Shown here: positions 15,085-24,081 of the stretch, piece by piece | Numbering within the stretch: the first letter of the stretch is position 1 | How the letters are laid out: every line of letters starts with the position of its first letter | DNA from: Actinoplanes sp. TFC3 | GTDB lineage: Bacteria; Actinomycetota; Actinomycetes; Mycobacteriales; Micromonosporaceae | DNA: 64,000 nt | Direction: 5' to 3' | Assembly: GCF_001553785.1 (NCBI RefSeq) | Contig: NZ_LOJP01000002.1 | Span: 416,078 to 480,077, forward strand | Translations under genes and position numbers: made by a program | The notes under the pieces: generated by a model | What the model saw: only the letters and a program-made list of their open reading frames with translations | The model's database searches: none | What the model was told of the DNA's origin: nothing

Positions 15085-17637
15085 TCATTCCGCGGACAGC
15101 GCCACGACCGGGCTCACCTTCGCGGCCTTGCGCGCCGGCAGCACACCGGCCAGCAGGGTCAACGCCACCAGTGCCAGGAACACCAGCGCGAGCTGCCACA
15201 GCGGGAAGGCGAAAGGTGCCTGCAGGTTCAGGGTACGGATGGCCAGCCACGCGTACGGCACGCCGAGCAGCAGTCCGAGCACCGCGCCGAGCACCCCGTA
15301 CAGGGCCGACTCGGTGGTCAGCATCGAGCGCAACCCGGCCCGGGACAGACCGACCGCGCGCAGCAGCCCGGCCTCGCGCACGCGTTCGACCACCGAGAGC
15401 GCCACGGTGGTACCCACGCCCACGACCGCGATGAGCACGGTCAGCCCGACCAGGCCCAGCGCCACCGCCAGCACACCGGTGATCACCTTGTTCGTCTCGT
15501 CGCGCGCATCGGCCAGCGGGGTCAGGCCGAGCCCGGTGCTGCCCTGCATCAGCTGGGTCATCGCCTGCTGCGCGGCGGTCCGGCCGTCCTCACCGGACTT
15601 TGCGGAGTCGGCGAGGATGCCGTCCAGCGTGGCCGGCGTACCGAGCGCGGTCAGCTGAGCCGGGTCCAGCACCATGGCGGCCTGCAGCGGCGCCGAATCC
15701 GGGAGCACGGCCACCACCTCGACGCTGGCCTTCTTCTTGCCGTTGAGCATCGTGACCGTGTCGCCCACGTTCAGGTGGTTGACTTCCGACAGCCAGCCGG
15801 AGACCACCGCCTTGCCGGGGCCCAGCGCGGCCAGCGAGCCGTCCTTGACGTCGAGCTGCTCCAGCGCGGGCAGCGTCGTCAGGCTCAGGTCGGTGACGGT
15901 GTACGAGTCCTCGCTCGCGCCCAGCGTCACCTGCTGCTTGCGGTAGCCGGTGGCGTGGGTCAGGTCGGTGCTCTGCCGGGCGCGTTCGAGCAGCTGCGCC
16001 GGGATCCGCTCGTCGCCCTGGGTGGTCAGCTCGAAGTCGGCCGGGCTGGAGGTGGCCAGGTCGCGCTGGGCGACCACCCGCACCGAGGCCCCGCCCACCA
16101 CGACCCCGGAGATCAGGGCGACGCCGAGCGCCACGACCACGGACACCGCAGCCGCGCGCCGGGTGGCTCCCCCGACCCCGCCCACGGCGAGCCGGCCGAC
16201 CGGGCCGAGCCCGCGCAGGGCCACCGCCACGCCGGCCAGCACCGGGCGCACGACCAGCGGGCCCAGCACGATGAGGGCGACGAAGGCCAGCGCCGCGGAC
16301 GCGACCACGGCCGTCAGCAGATCCTGCAGGTTGTCGTTCGCGGCACCCCGCTCGGGCAGATTGGTCAGCACGTAGCCGGCCAGGCCTGCCGCGCCCAGCG
16401 CGACCAAGCCGCCGAAGACGCCCCGGACCACGCCGATGCCACGCTTGCCCTGGGTGGCGCCGGCCGCGCGCAGGGCTTCCAGCGGCGCGACCCGGGCTGC
16501 CGAGAAGGCCGGGGACAGCACGGCCACCACGGTCACCACCACGGCCAGCAGCAGCACGCCGAGCAGCGGGAGCAGCGAGATCGTCGGTGAGGCCAGGTGC
16601 ACTCCACCGGATCGCAGCAGCGGCGGCAGCGCCAGCCCGGCCGCGATGGCCAGGAGCACACCGGCGAGCCCGGCGGCGAGCCCGGTCAGCGCGCCTTCGA
16701 CGGCCAGCGCCCGCCACAGCGCACCGCGTCCGGCGCCGATCGTGCGCAGCAGCGCCAGCTGACGCATGCGCTGGGCGAACACGATGCGGAAGGTGGACGC
16801 GGCGACCAGCCCGGCGGCGAACACCGCGACGGCCACGAAGACGCCCACCACGGCGAACAGGACGTCGACGTCGCTGGCGGCCCGGTGGGCCTCGAACGAG
16901 CGCTGCTCCTCACCGGTGAACACCTGCGGGAGCACGGTTTCCGGCGTGGCCGGGGCGGCGTGGATGATCTGCTGCACCGCGGCGGTCACGGCGCCGGCGT
17001 CGGCGCCCGGCTGCAGGCGCACCTCGATGCGGTCGAGCTGGTCGCCCCCGTTGAGCTTGCTGACCACCGGCTGCGACGCGTACGCGTTGGTCCCGAAGTC
17101 CTCCTTCGCCTCCACCAGCGCCGTGACGGTCATCTGCACCGGGTGCAGCGGCTTACCCTTGTCGTCGAACTGGCTGGCCAGCGACACCGTGGAGCCCAGC
17201 GGCAGGCCCATCCGGTCCGCGGTGCGCTGGGTGACGGCGATCTGTCCGGGCTTCGAGGGGTACGAGCCCTTGCTCACCGTCACCTGCGACAGCGGCCCGC
17301 TACCCGGGTCGGCAGCCACGTCGAGGTACTGCTGGGAGTTCGTGCCCACCTGGGCGTAGGCCGTCAGGCCCCCGATCGCCTCGGCCACCCCGGGCACCGC
17401 CTTGATCTTGGCAAGCTCGGGGGCGTGCAGCTCCGCCGAGCCCTCCTGGCTGCCGACGACCAGGTCGACGGCGGCCGGGGTGCCGCTGAGCCCGTCCAGC
17501 ACCGTCTTCTCGGTGATGTCGCGGGCCAGCACGGTGGCGTAGACGACGAACGAGGCGACGAGTACGGCCAGGCCGGTGAGCAGCAGACGAGCCGGGCGAC
17601 GGGCGACGCCGGCCAGCTGGGTGCCGAGAACCTTCAC
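15085..17637 (-). CDS. ABC transporter permease, FtsX/MacB type
   Basis: 850-residue permease with two FtsX-type modules. An N-terminal transmembrane helix (about 15-37) is followed by a large extracytoplasmic MacB-PCD-like domain (40-240), three helices (about 265-385), further helices near 420-510, a second periplasmic domain (about 515-700), and three C-terminal helices (about 720-845). This is the usual single-chain layout of actinobacterial lipoprotein or antibiotic-peptide exporter permeases. It overlaps the ATPase gene by four bases and ends in a strong hairpin. The divergent NarL-type two-component system next door probably controls it. Confidence 0.93.
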   Translation of the reverse strand: MKVLGTQLAGVARRPARLLLTGLAVLVASFVVYATVLARDITEKTVLDGLSGTPAAVDLVVGSQEGSAELHAPELAKIKAVPGVAEAIGGLTAYAQVGTNSQQYLDVAADPGSGPLSQVTVSKGSYPSKPGQIAVTQRTADRMGLPLGSTVSLASQFDDKGKPLHPVQMTVTALVEAKEDFGTNAYASQPVVSKLNGGDQLDRIEVRLQPGADAGAVTAAVQQIIHAAPATPETVLPQVFTGEEQRSFEAHRAASDVDVLFAVVGVFVAVAVFAAGLVAASTFRIVFAQRMRQLALLRTIGAGRGALWRALAVEGALTGLAAGLAGVLLAIAAGLALPPLLRSGGVHLASPTISLLPLLGVLLLAVVVTVVAVLSPAFSAARVAPLEALRAAGATQGKRGIGVVRGVFGGLVALGAAGLAGYVLTNLPERGAANDNLQDLLTAVVASAALAFVALIVLGPLVVRPVLAGVAVALRGLGPVGRLAVGGVGGATRRAAAVSVVVALGVALISGVVVGGASVRVVAQRDLATSSPADFELTTQGDERIPAQLLERARQSTDLTHATGYRKQQVTLGASEDSYTVTDLSLTTLPALEQLDVKDGSLAALGPGKAVVSGWLSEVNHLNVGDTVTMLNGKKKASVEVVAVLPDSAPLQAAMVLDPAQLTALGTPATLDGILADSAKSGEDGRTAAQQAMTQLMQGSTGLGLTPLADARDETNKVITGVLAVALGLVGLTVLIAVVGVGTTVALSVVERVREAGLLRAVGLSRAGLRSMLTTESALYGVLGAVLGLLLGVPYAWLAIRTLNLQAPFAFPLWQLALVFLALVALTLLAGVLPARKAAKVSPVVALSAE

Positions 17638-18422
17638 CGGTGCGCTCCCAGTTCCTGCAGGGCGGCGGCGATGGCGGCGTGGCTGGGGCGATCGAGGTCA
17701 CCGGCGATGCGCCCGTCGGCGAGCATCACCACGCGGTCGGCGTACGCGGCGGCGGCCGGGTCGTGGGTCACCATGACGACCGTCTGGCCGAGCTCGCGTA
17801 CCGAGGTCTGCAGGAAGGTCAGCACCTCCGCGCCCGAGCGGGAGTCGAGGTTACCGGTCGGCTCGTCGGCGAAGACCACCTCGGGCCGCGAGATCAGCGC
17901 CCGGGCCACGGCGACGCGCTGCTGCTGACCGCCGGAGAGCTCGCCGGGGCGGTGGGTGAGCCGCCCGGTCAGGCCCAGCTGCTCGGTGAGGCGGGCGAGC
18001 AGCCCGCGCTCGGGGCTCCGGCCGGCCAGGTCGAGCGGGAGCAGGATGTTCTGCTCGGCGGTCAGCTGCGGCAGCAGGTTGAAGGACTGGAAGATGAAGC
18101 CGATGCGCTCGCGGCGCACCTTGGTCAGCACCCGGTCGCCCTGCACGGTCAGGTCGGTGCCGCCGAGCAGCGCCCGCCCCGAGGTGGCCGTGTCGAGCCC
18201 GGCCAGGCAGTGCATCAGGGTGGACTTGCCGGAGCCGGACGGGCCCATGATCGCGGTGAACTGGGCGCGGGCGAAGCCGACGGTGACCCCGTCGAGGGCC
18301 CGCACGGCGGTGTCGCCGCTGCCGTACACCTTGACCAGGTCCACGGCCGCGACCGCCGTACCACCGTCTTCTGCGCCAAGCGTGACCGCCGGGGCGGTGG
18401 CCATGGACTGCGGGTACATCAA
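17634..18422 (-). CDS. ABC transporter ATP-binding protein (LolD/MacB family)
   Basis: 262 residues. Walker A is GPSGSGKST at 60-68, the signature is LSGGQQQRVAVARAL, Walker B is VVFADEPT, and the switch histidine lies in VMVTHD. It powers the FtsX-type permease encoded immediately downstream with a four-base overlap. The first few residues before MATAPAV are poorly conserved, so the true start may be at 18404. Divergent from the histidine kinase gene with about 155 bases between the starts. Confidence 0.95.
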   Translation of the reverse strand: MMYPQSMATAPAVTLGAEDGGTAVAAVDLVKVYGSGDTAVRALDGVTVGFARAQFTAIMGPSGSGKSTLMHCLAGLDTATSGRALLGGTDLTVQGDRVLTKVRRERIGFIFQSFNLLPQLTAEQNILLPLDLAGRSPERGLLARLTEQLGLTGRLTHRPGELSGGQQQRVAVARALISRPEVVFADEPTGNLDSRSGAEVLTFLQTSVRELGQTVVMVTHDPAAAAYADRVVMLADGRIAGDLDRPSHAAIAAALQELGAHR

Positions 18423-18577
18423 GCCTCCAGGAAAGTGCTGCGGTTGGTGTTGCCCGCTAAGCCTGCGGGAGAGCGGGGGTCGGGCACATCGGACCGGGGA
18501 GGGGACACGACACGCCGCGGATCTGTCTTTCGGCCGATGGGAGCGAGCCCGGTGGCCTTTACGCTCGGAGGGCGATG

Positions 18578-19750
18578 ATGAAACAACGGGATGTGCTGCG
18601 GCGCCTGGGTCAGCTGGCGGCGCTGTTCGTCATGTTCTGCCTCGGCCTGATCGACGTGGCCGCCAACAGCATGACGAGCGCCGGACTGATCCCCGCCCTG
18701 CTGCGGGTCGCGCTGGCGGTGGCCACGGCCGCGGTCTGGCTGCCCCGGCACAAGCAGGGCTCGCGACGCCTGCCGATCACCGCCCTCGCGCTGGCCGTGG
18801 CGTCGCTCTTCCTGACCCTGGTGTCGGTGGCGCTGAGCCAGGGCTCCGGGGGCGGTTACGGCTTCTCCGAGACGCTGGGCCTGCTCGGCGTGATCTTCGT
18901 GGTGTGCCGCCGCGGCGAGACCCAGTGGTCGATCGGCGCGGTGCTGGGTCTGAGCATGGCGGTCGGGTTCCTGCCGCTGCGCGGCGGCCTCGACTACGAC
19001 ATGATCATCGTCGGCCTGGTGCAGGGCCTGGTGGCCACCGCCGTGATCGGGTCCGGCATCTACCAGCGCGTCATCGAGGGCAACCGGGCGCGGGCGATGG
19101 ATTCGGTACGAGCCGAGCAGCGCGCCGAGTTCGCCCGCGACCTGCACGACTTCATCGCCCACCACGTCACCGGCATCGTCGTGCAGGCCCAGGGCGCGCG
19201 CTACATCGCCGAGCAGGACCCGCAGAAGGCCATCGAGGCGCTGGAACGCATCGAGGCCGCGGGCGCCGAGACGATGACCTCGATGCGGCGCATGGTCGGG
19301 GTGCTGCGCGACCCGGACACCCCGCCGGACGCCCCGCTCGCCCCGCTGGCCGGCGTGGACGAGCTCAAGCCGCTGCTCGAACAGTTCACCAACGCCGGCG
19401 GTCCGCTCGCGCGCCTGCACGTGGAGGGCGACACCAGCGGGTTGCCGGTTGAGGTGTCCACCTCGGCGTACCGGGTGGTGATGGAGGCGCTGACCAACAT
19501 CCGCCGGCACGCCCGCGGCGCCCGGGTCGCCGACGTGTGGGTGCGCCGTACCCCGCAGTGGCTGCTCGTGCGCGTCGCCAACGACGGCTTGGAGGCTACG
19601 CCCGCGGCCCGCGAGGCGCCGGGGTACGGTCTGGTGGGCCTGCAGGAGCGGGTCCGCGCGGTCGGCGGCCGCATCACCGCCGGGCCGGGCATCGACGGGG
19701 GCTGGGTGGTCGACGCCGCGCTGCCGCTCGACCGGTCCACGGCGTGGTAG
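18578..19750 (+). CDS. NarL-family sensor histidine kinase (HisKA_3)
   Basis: About 390 residues: four to five transmembrane segments in residues 12-150 with almost no extracytoplasmic loop, then a HisKA_3 dimerisation domain with the phosphoacceptor histidine in DLHDFIAHHV, and a HATPase_c domain ending in GYGLVGLQERV. Kinases of this intramembrane-sensing type often detect cell-envelope stress through a linked ABC transporter. The start is ATG 18578 because GGAGGG at 18567-18572 is five bases away; ATG 18575 is too close. The response regulator follows 23 bases downstream. Confidence 0.93.
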   Translation: MKQRDVLRRLGQLAALFVMFCLGLIDVAANSMTSAGLIPALLRVALAVATAAVWLPRHKQGSRRLPITALALAVASLFLTLVSVALSQGSGGGYGFSETLGLLGVIFVVCRRGETQWSIGAVLGLSMAVGFLPLRGGLDYDMIIVGLVQGLVATAVIGSGIYQRVIEGNRARAMDSVRAEQRAEFARDLHDFIAHHVTGIVVQAQGARYIAEQDPQKAIEALERIEAAGAETMTSMRRMVGVLRDPDTPPDAPLAPLAGVDELKPLLEQFTNAGGPLARLHVEGDTSGLPVEVSTSAYRVVMEALTNIRRHARGARVADVWVRRTPQWLLVRVANDGLEATPAAREAPGYGLVGLQERVRAVGGRITAGPGIDGGWVVDAALPLDRSTAW

Positions 19751-19773
19751 CCGTCCGGCACAGGGAGACTTGA

Positions 19774-20418
19774 GTGATTCGGGTTCTGATCGCCGACGAC
19801 CAGGCGATGGTGCGTACCGGCTTCGGCATGATCATCGGGGCGCAGCCCGACATGGAGATGGTCGGCGAGGCGGCCGACGGCGTCGAGGCGGTGGCGCTGG
19901 CCCGCAAGCTCAAGCCGGACGTGGCCTTGTTCGACATCCGCATGCCACGCATGGACGGGCTCGAGGCGCTGCGGTTGCTGGCCGGCCCGGGTGTCGCCGA
20001 GCCGGTCAAGGTCGTCGTGGTGACCACCTTCGACCTCGACGAGTACGTGCACCAGGCGCTGCGCAACGGCGCGGCCGGCTTCCTGCTCAAGGACTCCGGC
20101 CCTGCGCTGCTGGTGGAGGCGGTCCGAGCGGCGATGTCGGGCGACGCGCTGATCAGCCCGTCGATCACCGTACGGCTGCTGGAGCATCTCTCCCCGCCCA
20201 CCCCGGACGGCGACGACGGCGGCCTGTCCCCCCGCGAGCTGGACGTGGTGAAGCTCGCCGCAACCGGTCTCACCAACGCCGAGATCGCCCAGCAACTGTT
20301 CATCTCGGTGGGCACGGTCAAGACCCACCTGGGCAGCGTGCAGACCAAGCTCAACGCCCGCAACCGGGTGGAGATCGCCGCCTGGGCCTGGGAACGCCGC
20401 CTGGTCAGCCGCCCCTGA
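19774..20418 (+). CDS. NarL/LuxR-family response regulator
   Basis: 214 residues: a receiver domain with acidic pocket and phosphosite aspartate in ALFDIRMP, lysine in LLKDSG, then a C-terminal LuxR helix-turn-helix (LSPRELDVVKLAATGLTN). It is the partner of the adjacent histidine kinase. The start is GTG 19774 with GGGAG a few bases upstream. The pair is divergent from the ABC exporter, its probable target. It ends 21 bases from the convergent acetyltransferase gene. Confidence 0.95.
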   Translation: MIRVLIADDQAMVRTGFGMIIGAQPDMEMVGEAADGVEAVALARKLKPDVALFDIRMPRMDGLEALRLLAGPGVAEPVKVVVVTTFDLDEYVHQALRNGAAGFLLKDSGPALLVEAVRAAMSGDALISPSITVRLLEHLSPPTPDGDDGGLSPRELDVVKLAATGLTNAEIAQQLFISVGTVKTHLGSVQTKLNARNRVEIAAWAWERRLVSRP

Positions 20419-20439
20419 CCGAGCGACCTGTGCGGGCGT

Positions 20440-20967
20440 TCACCCCGTGACGGCCCAGTAGCGGCGGATCGGGCCTTCCTCGCTCACACGCACGTCCTCC
20501 AGCACGCCGCCGCTTTTCTCGATCACCTGCCGTGAGGCCCGGTTGCTCTCCCGGCAGGTGATCAACACCCGGTCAAGACCGAGCTGCTTGGCGTACGCAA
20601 GCACCTGTGCCACCGCGAACCGGGCCAGTCCCCGGCCGCGGGCTGCCGGGCGCACCCCGTAGCCGATGTGCCCGCCCCAGGAGAGCAGGGCGTCGGTGAG
20701 CTCGTGGCGCAGTGCGATGCTGCCGAGCACCTCGTCGCCCTCGACCACCCACCAATAGGTGCAGTGCACCCAGTCCGGCTCGGGTTCGACCGCCGGATCG
20801 GATTGGCGCAGCAGGCCCCGGATCCACGCCGCGAACCCGTCGGCGGTGTCCACCTCGTCGCCGGGGCGCAGGCCGCTGCCATCCTGGTGCACGCCGCGTC
20901 CCCAGTCGTCGCGGGCGGCCAGCCACTGCCGGTGCAGCCGGGACGTCGGTGCGATCAGCTCCGGCAC
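20440..20967 (-). CDS. GNAT-family N-acetyltransferase
   Basis: 175 residues with the GNAT acetyl-CoA pyrophosphate loop in VRPAARGRGLARFAV (motif A, R/Q-x-x-G-x-G/A-like) and the following VLAYAKQLGLDRVLITCRESNRAS, typical of the RimJ/YjaB-like acetyltransferases. Substrate unknown. It overlaps the MarR gene by 13 bases and is the last gene of a leftward operon with the LPMO, the DUF305 lipoprotein and the MarR regulator. Confidence 0.88.
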   Translation of the reverse strand: MPELIAPTSRLHRQWLAARDDWGRGVHQDGSGLRPGDEVDTADGFAAWIRGLLRQSDPAVEPEPDWVHCTYWWVVEGDEVLGSIALRHELTDALLSWGGHIGYGVRPAARGRGLARFAVAQVLAYAKQLGLDRVLITCRESNRASRQVIEKSGGVLEDVRVSEEGPIRRYWAVTG

Positions 20968-21461
20968 GGGCCCGCGTCCTCGGTGCCGGGGCCGTCGACG
21001 CGGGCCAGGATGCGCCGGGCCATGTCGCCGAGCTGGGCGAGTTCGTCGTCGGTGAGCGCGTCGAGCACCAGCGATCGGATGGCCGCCACGTGCCCGGGTG
21101 CGCTTTCCAGCACCTTCTCCCAGCCCTGGCCGGTGAGCACGGCGTTGGTGTAGCGCCCGTCCTCGGGGCAGGCGCGGCGCTCCACCCAGCCTTTGGCCTC
21201 GAGCCGTTTGACCACGTGCGACAGCCGGGACAGCGAGCCGTTGGCCAGCGCGGCCAGGGCGCTCATCCGCCGGGTTCGTTCGGGGGCCTCGGACAGGTTG
21301 GCCAGCACGAGGTAGTCGAAGTGGCTCAGCCCGGAGTCGCGCTGCATCTGCGCGTCGAGGGCGGCGGGCAGGCGCAGCAGCAGGCCGCCGACCGGCAGCC
21401 AGGCTGCGAGCTCGCCCGGGGTCAGCCAGCGGGGCGGGGCGGCGGCGGGTTCAGCGGTCAC
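20955..21461 (-). CDS. MarR-family transcriptional regulator
   Basis: 168 residues with a winged helix-turn-helix of MarR type: helices around LSHFDYLVLANLSEAP and MSALAALANGSLSRLSHVVKRLEAKGWVER, then the wing CPEDGRYTNAVLT. GTG start at 21461 overlaps the DUF305 stop. It probably regulates its own operon; effector unknown. The phrase SRLSHVVKRLEAKGWV is strongly diagnostic of the family. Confidence 0.92.
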   Translation of the reverse strand: MTAEPAAAPPRWLTPGELAAWLPVGGLLLRLPAALDAQMQRDSGLSHFDYLVLANLSEAPERTRRMSALAALANGSLSRLSHVVKRLEAKGWVERRACPEDGRYTNAVLTGQGWEKVLESAPGHVAAIRSLVLDALTDDELAQLGDMARRILARVDGPGTEDAGPCRS

Positions 21462-22033
21462 GCCCCCATCGTACTGCCCGTTTGAAGCTTCAACAGCCGC
21501 TGAACCTGCCCCTGACGGGTGGCCGCCATCTGCTCCGCGAGTGCTTTGGCCGGCGGGTACTGCCCACCGGTGCTCTCCATGCGGCTCACTTCCACACAGT
21601 TGTGCAGGTGACCCAGCAGCAGCGCTTCGGCCGTACCGTCAAAATTGTCTTTGGTGGCCTGCAGCTCGGCAATGTCGGAAGGCCGCAGCGAATGCAGATC
21701 GCCGTGCCCCTCGTGGGCGCCGCTGCTGGGGTCGGCGGTCAGCGGCTGACTCCAGCCCAGCAGCCAGCGCTGCATCGTGCCCTGCTCCTCGGCCCACTGG
21801 GCCTGCAGCGCCGCGGTCAGCGTCTTGAGCTCTGCGTTCTTGGCCCGGGTTTGCGCGGTGGTGAGAACTTGCTCGCCTTGGCGGATGTACTCCAGGCTCA
21901 TCTGCAGGAACATCACGTCGGTGCTGTTGAAGGCCGGCGGGGGCACGCTCCTGGGCTGCGCACCGCAGGCCGCCAGGCTCAGCAGGAGCAGGGCGGCGAT
22001 TGCTCGCCGCCCTGCTCCGATCATCCGGGTCAC
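21458..22033 (-). CDS. DUF305-family lipoprotein (putative copper-binding)
   Basis: About 191 residues. The N-terminus is a lipoprotein signal peptide with lipobox LAAC, followed by a DUF305-type four-helix domain: DVMFLQMSLEYIRQGEQVL, then a Trp-rich helix (MQRWLLGWSQ), HEGHGDLH, and a C-terminal helix with HLHNCVEVSRME. Some DUF305 proteins bind copper through His and Met residues. The classical MIPHH motif is altered here, but a His/Met cluster remains. It lies 8 bases downstream of a copper-dependent LPMO gene, so a copper-delivery role is plausible. GTG 22033 has a GAGGG site; ATG 22024 is the alternative start. Confidence 0.8.
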   Translation of the reverse strand: MTRMIGAGRRAIAALLLLSLAACGAQPRSVPPPAFNSTDVMFLQMSLEYIRQGEQVLTTAQTRAKNAELKTLTAALQAQWAEEQGTMQRWLLGWSQPLTADPSSGAHEGHGDLHSLRPSDIAELQATKDNFDGTAEALLLGHLHNCVEVSRMESTGGQYPPAKALAEQMAATRQGQVQRLLKLQTGSTMGA

Positions 22034-22041
22034 GTCGGCCC

Positions 22042-22554
22042 TCAGCTGATCGTGACGTCCACGCAGGAGTAGAACGCGTTCGCCGTATCGGCCACGTTCC
22101 ACCGGGCCAGCACCGTCTGACGCCCGGTGAAGCTGCCCATGCTGACCGTGTGCGACTTCGTTGCGCCCGGCTGCGCTCCCCCGTCGTTGAACGAGGCCAG
22201 CAGCGTGTTGCCGATGAAGTACTCCCAGGTCGCGGTGGCATGCCGGGCGGTGAAGACCCAGTTGAAGGTCACCGTGCGCCCGACGCTGGCGGCCGGCCAG
22301 CCCTTGCTGGCGTCGTTGAGGACGGCGAACCGGCTGCCGCCACCGTTGCACAGCTTGGAACCCTTTGCCGCCTCGACGCTCTGCGGCTCCCAGACGATGT
22401 CGCCACAATTGGCGACCTTGCCGCTGGCGCAGTTGGCCTGGCGGCTGGGTGGGGACGAGATGTAGCCGTGCGCGCTGGCCGGTGCGATCGCCACGAACAT
22501 CGAGGCGACCACTGCGGCGATGCTGAGCAGGGCAAGGGCGATCCGACGTCTCAT
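22042..22554 (-). CDS. AA10 lytic polysaccharide monooxygenase (chitin/cellulose-active)
   Basis: 170 residues, a single catalytic domain. A Sec signal peptide (1-28, ending PASA) is cleaved so that His29 becomes the N-terminal residue (HGYISSPPSRQ). Together with H105 (FTARHATATW) this forms the copper histidine brace, and F161 (ANAFYSCVDV) is the usual axial position. AA10 enzymes oxidatively cleave crystalline chitin or cellulose outside the cell. No carbohydrate-binding module is attached. It is the first gene of a leftward operon with a DUF305 lipoprotein; substrate preference cannot be read from the sequence. Confidence 0.95.
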   Translation of the reverse strand: MRRRIALALLSIAAVVASMFVAIAPASAHGYISSPPSRQANCASGKVANCGDIVWEPQSVEAAKGSKLCNGGGSRFAVLNDASKGWPAASVGRTVTFNWVFTARHATATWEYFIGNTLLASFNDGGAQPGATKSHTVSMGSFTGRQTVLARWNVADTANAFYSCVDVTIS

Positions 22555-22644
22555 GAAGCGCTCCTCTTCATAAGGTGCAGGCCGGGTGGGGGGACCCGGC
22601 CCGCTCGCCGCAACGTTGGGGGAAGCTGCGACGACTGTCCGCTC

Positions 22645-22673
22645 AACATAAGTTAAAGACTGTTAACAGTAAA
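22645..22673 (-). promoter_or_regulatory. Promoter with palindrome upstream of the LPMO operon
   Basis: On the minus strand TTTACT (22673-22668) and TATGTT (22650-22645) are separated by 17 bases. The spacer holds the perfect palindrome CTGTTAACAG (22660-22669), part of a wider GTTAA-N6-TTAAC repeat (22652-22667). It is an AT-rich island in high-GC DNA about 80-90 bases before the LPMO start. The gap 22555-22896 contains no convincing gene; this promoter is the only structure seen in it. Confidence 0.5.
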
Positions 22674-22896
22674 GAGACGCAGCGAAGTTTTTCGATATCT
22701 GGCGACGTCCCGCCGCGGTTGCGCGGCCCTGCCTGCGCAAAGCGGCTAAGGCCAGGCCGGCCACACCATCGGCACAGGACTCATCCAGCGGCCCGATCAA
22801 TAAATCATCGCCGCCACCCCCGCACGCCTGCTCGGGCAGCGCTGCGGAATCCCGGCGGTGCACCGGCGCTGGGCTTGCCGCCGACCTGATCCTCAC

Positions 22897-23910
22897 TCAG
22901 TTGCGCAGCGGAGTCAGCGTCTGAAGGCGCTGCACCAGGGCGGTGATCTCCCGCAGCACCGCCGGGTCCCGGCGCCGGCCGGCCGTGTCGACCACCTCGT
23001 CCACCCCGTCGAGCAACGCCGCTGCCTCGTACGGATCCCCCAGCTGGGCCAAAGCCTGCGCGGCCAGCCAGTTGCAGTACGCCGGGTCCGCCCCCGCGTC
23101 GCGCAACTGCTCGACCAGCACCAGGCACAGCTTGTCGTAGCCGGAGGCCAGCACCAGCCGGGCCAGCCCGTCGGTGGCCTGCACCCATTCCGGCGTCAGC
23201 GGGAACAACTCCCGCAGCGCCTCGAACGTGTCGACCGCCGACTGCCGCTGCTCCGCCGCCGCGAAGTCGCGCCCGAGCGCCAGCAACGTCTCGGCAATCG
23301 GCTTGCGGGTGGCGTCCCCGCCCTGACGCTTCAGCTCCTCCAGCGTGACCTGCGTGAGGGCGAGGTTGCGCTCGGCCCTGCGGATCCGATCCTGGTATGT
23401 GGCGTGCCCGAGGTGGCGCATCCACAGCATCTCCCCCGGCACCGTCTCCCGGGCCGGGACGGAACCGTCCGGCCGTACGAGCTGCTCGTGCACTCGTCCC
23501 TGCCAGGCCGCGGCGTCCGGGCGGTAGAGGCGGGTCTCGAATTGCCGGTACGGCCCGGAATGGTGCTCGTCGTGCACGTCCACGAGCAGCGCGTCCGCAT
23601 CGGTGCTCGCCAGCAGCTCGCGCAGCGCGGACCGGTCGGCCAGGACCCGGTGATCGGCGTCCAGGGCCAGCACCCAGCCGCCGCTCGACGCCCCGGCGGC
23701 AGCATTGCGCGCCGCGGCGAAGTCATCGGCCCAGTCCCCCCGCGTCACCACAGCCCCGAAGCGCTCGGCCACCTCAGCAGTGCCGTCGGTCGAGCCGGTG
23801 TCGTGGACCTGGACCTCGTCCACGACACCGCGCAGCGATTCCAGACAGTCGGGCAGCATCGCGGCTTCATCGCGGACGATGAGCACCGCCGTCAGGTGCA
23901 AGTCGGTCAC
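22897..23910 (-). CDS. Family 2 glycosyltransferase with helical repeat tail
   Basis: 337 residues. The N-terminal GT-A domain shows TAVLIVRDEAAMLPDCLESL, the substrate acidic residues in HDTGSTDGT and the metal-binding ALDADHR. The C-terminal half (about 190-330) is alpha-helical and reads like degenerate TPR repeats (FEALRELFPLTPEWVQA, DKLCLVLVEQL). No membrane segments, so it probably acts in the cytoplasm on a nucleotide-sugar donor; acceptor unknown. DAD becomes DADH, acceptable within the family. The gene stands alone: 342 bases to the LPMO gene and 171 to peptidase E. Confidence 0.88.
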   Translation of the reverse strand: MTDLHLTAVLIVRDEAAMLPDCLESLRGVVDEVQVHDTGSTDGTAEVAERFGAVVTRGDWADDFAAARNAAAGASSGGWVLALDADHRVLADRSALRELLASTDADALLVDVHDEHHSGPYRQFETRLYRPDAAAWQGRVHEQLVRPDGSVPARETVPGEMLWMRHLGHATYQDRIRRAERNLALTQVTLEELKRQGGDATRKPIAETLLALGRDFAAAEQRQSAVDTFEALRELFPLTPEWVQATDGLARLVLASGYDKLCLVLVEQLRDAGADPAYCNWLAAQALAQLGDPYEAAALLDGVDEVVDTAGRRRDPAVLREITALVQRLQTLTPLRN

Positions 23911-24081
23911 CTTTCACCGTTCGGCCAGTTGCCGCCCGGCCTGAGCGCAGCTCACCACCAGCCGGTGCAGGTGACGTCGCCGCCGGCCGGTCTGCACCAG
24001 CCACGCCGGTGACGGGCCGGTCCGTTGAGCGGCGCTGGTGTTCCCGTGCTTGCGAGATCTTCATCCTCGCGCGCCGGAGTC

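Noticed and set aside
19201..20328. Minus-strand frame opposite the NarL-type two-component genes
   Set aside because: No domain; shadow of kinase and regulator genes.
22663..22896. 77-codon minus-strand frame between the LPMO and glycosyltransferase genes
   Set aside because: No ribosome-binding site, no conserved features, and it overlaps the LPMO promoter region.
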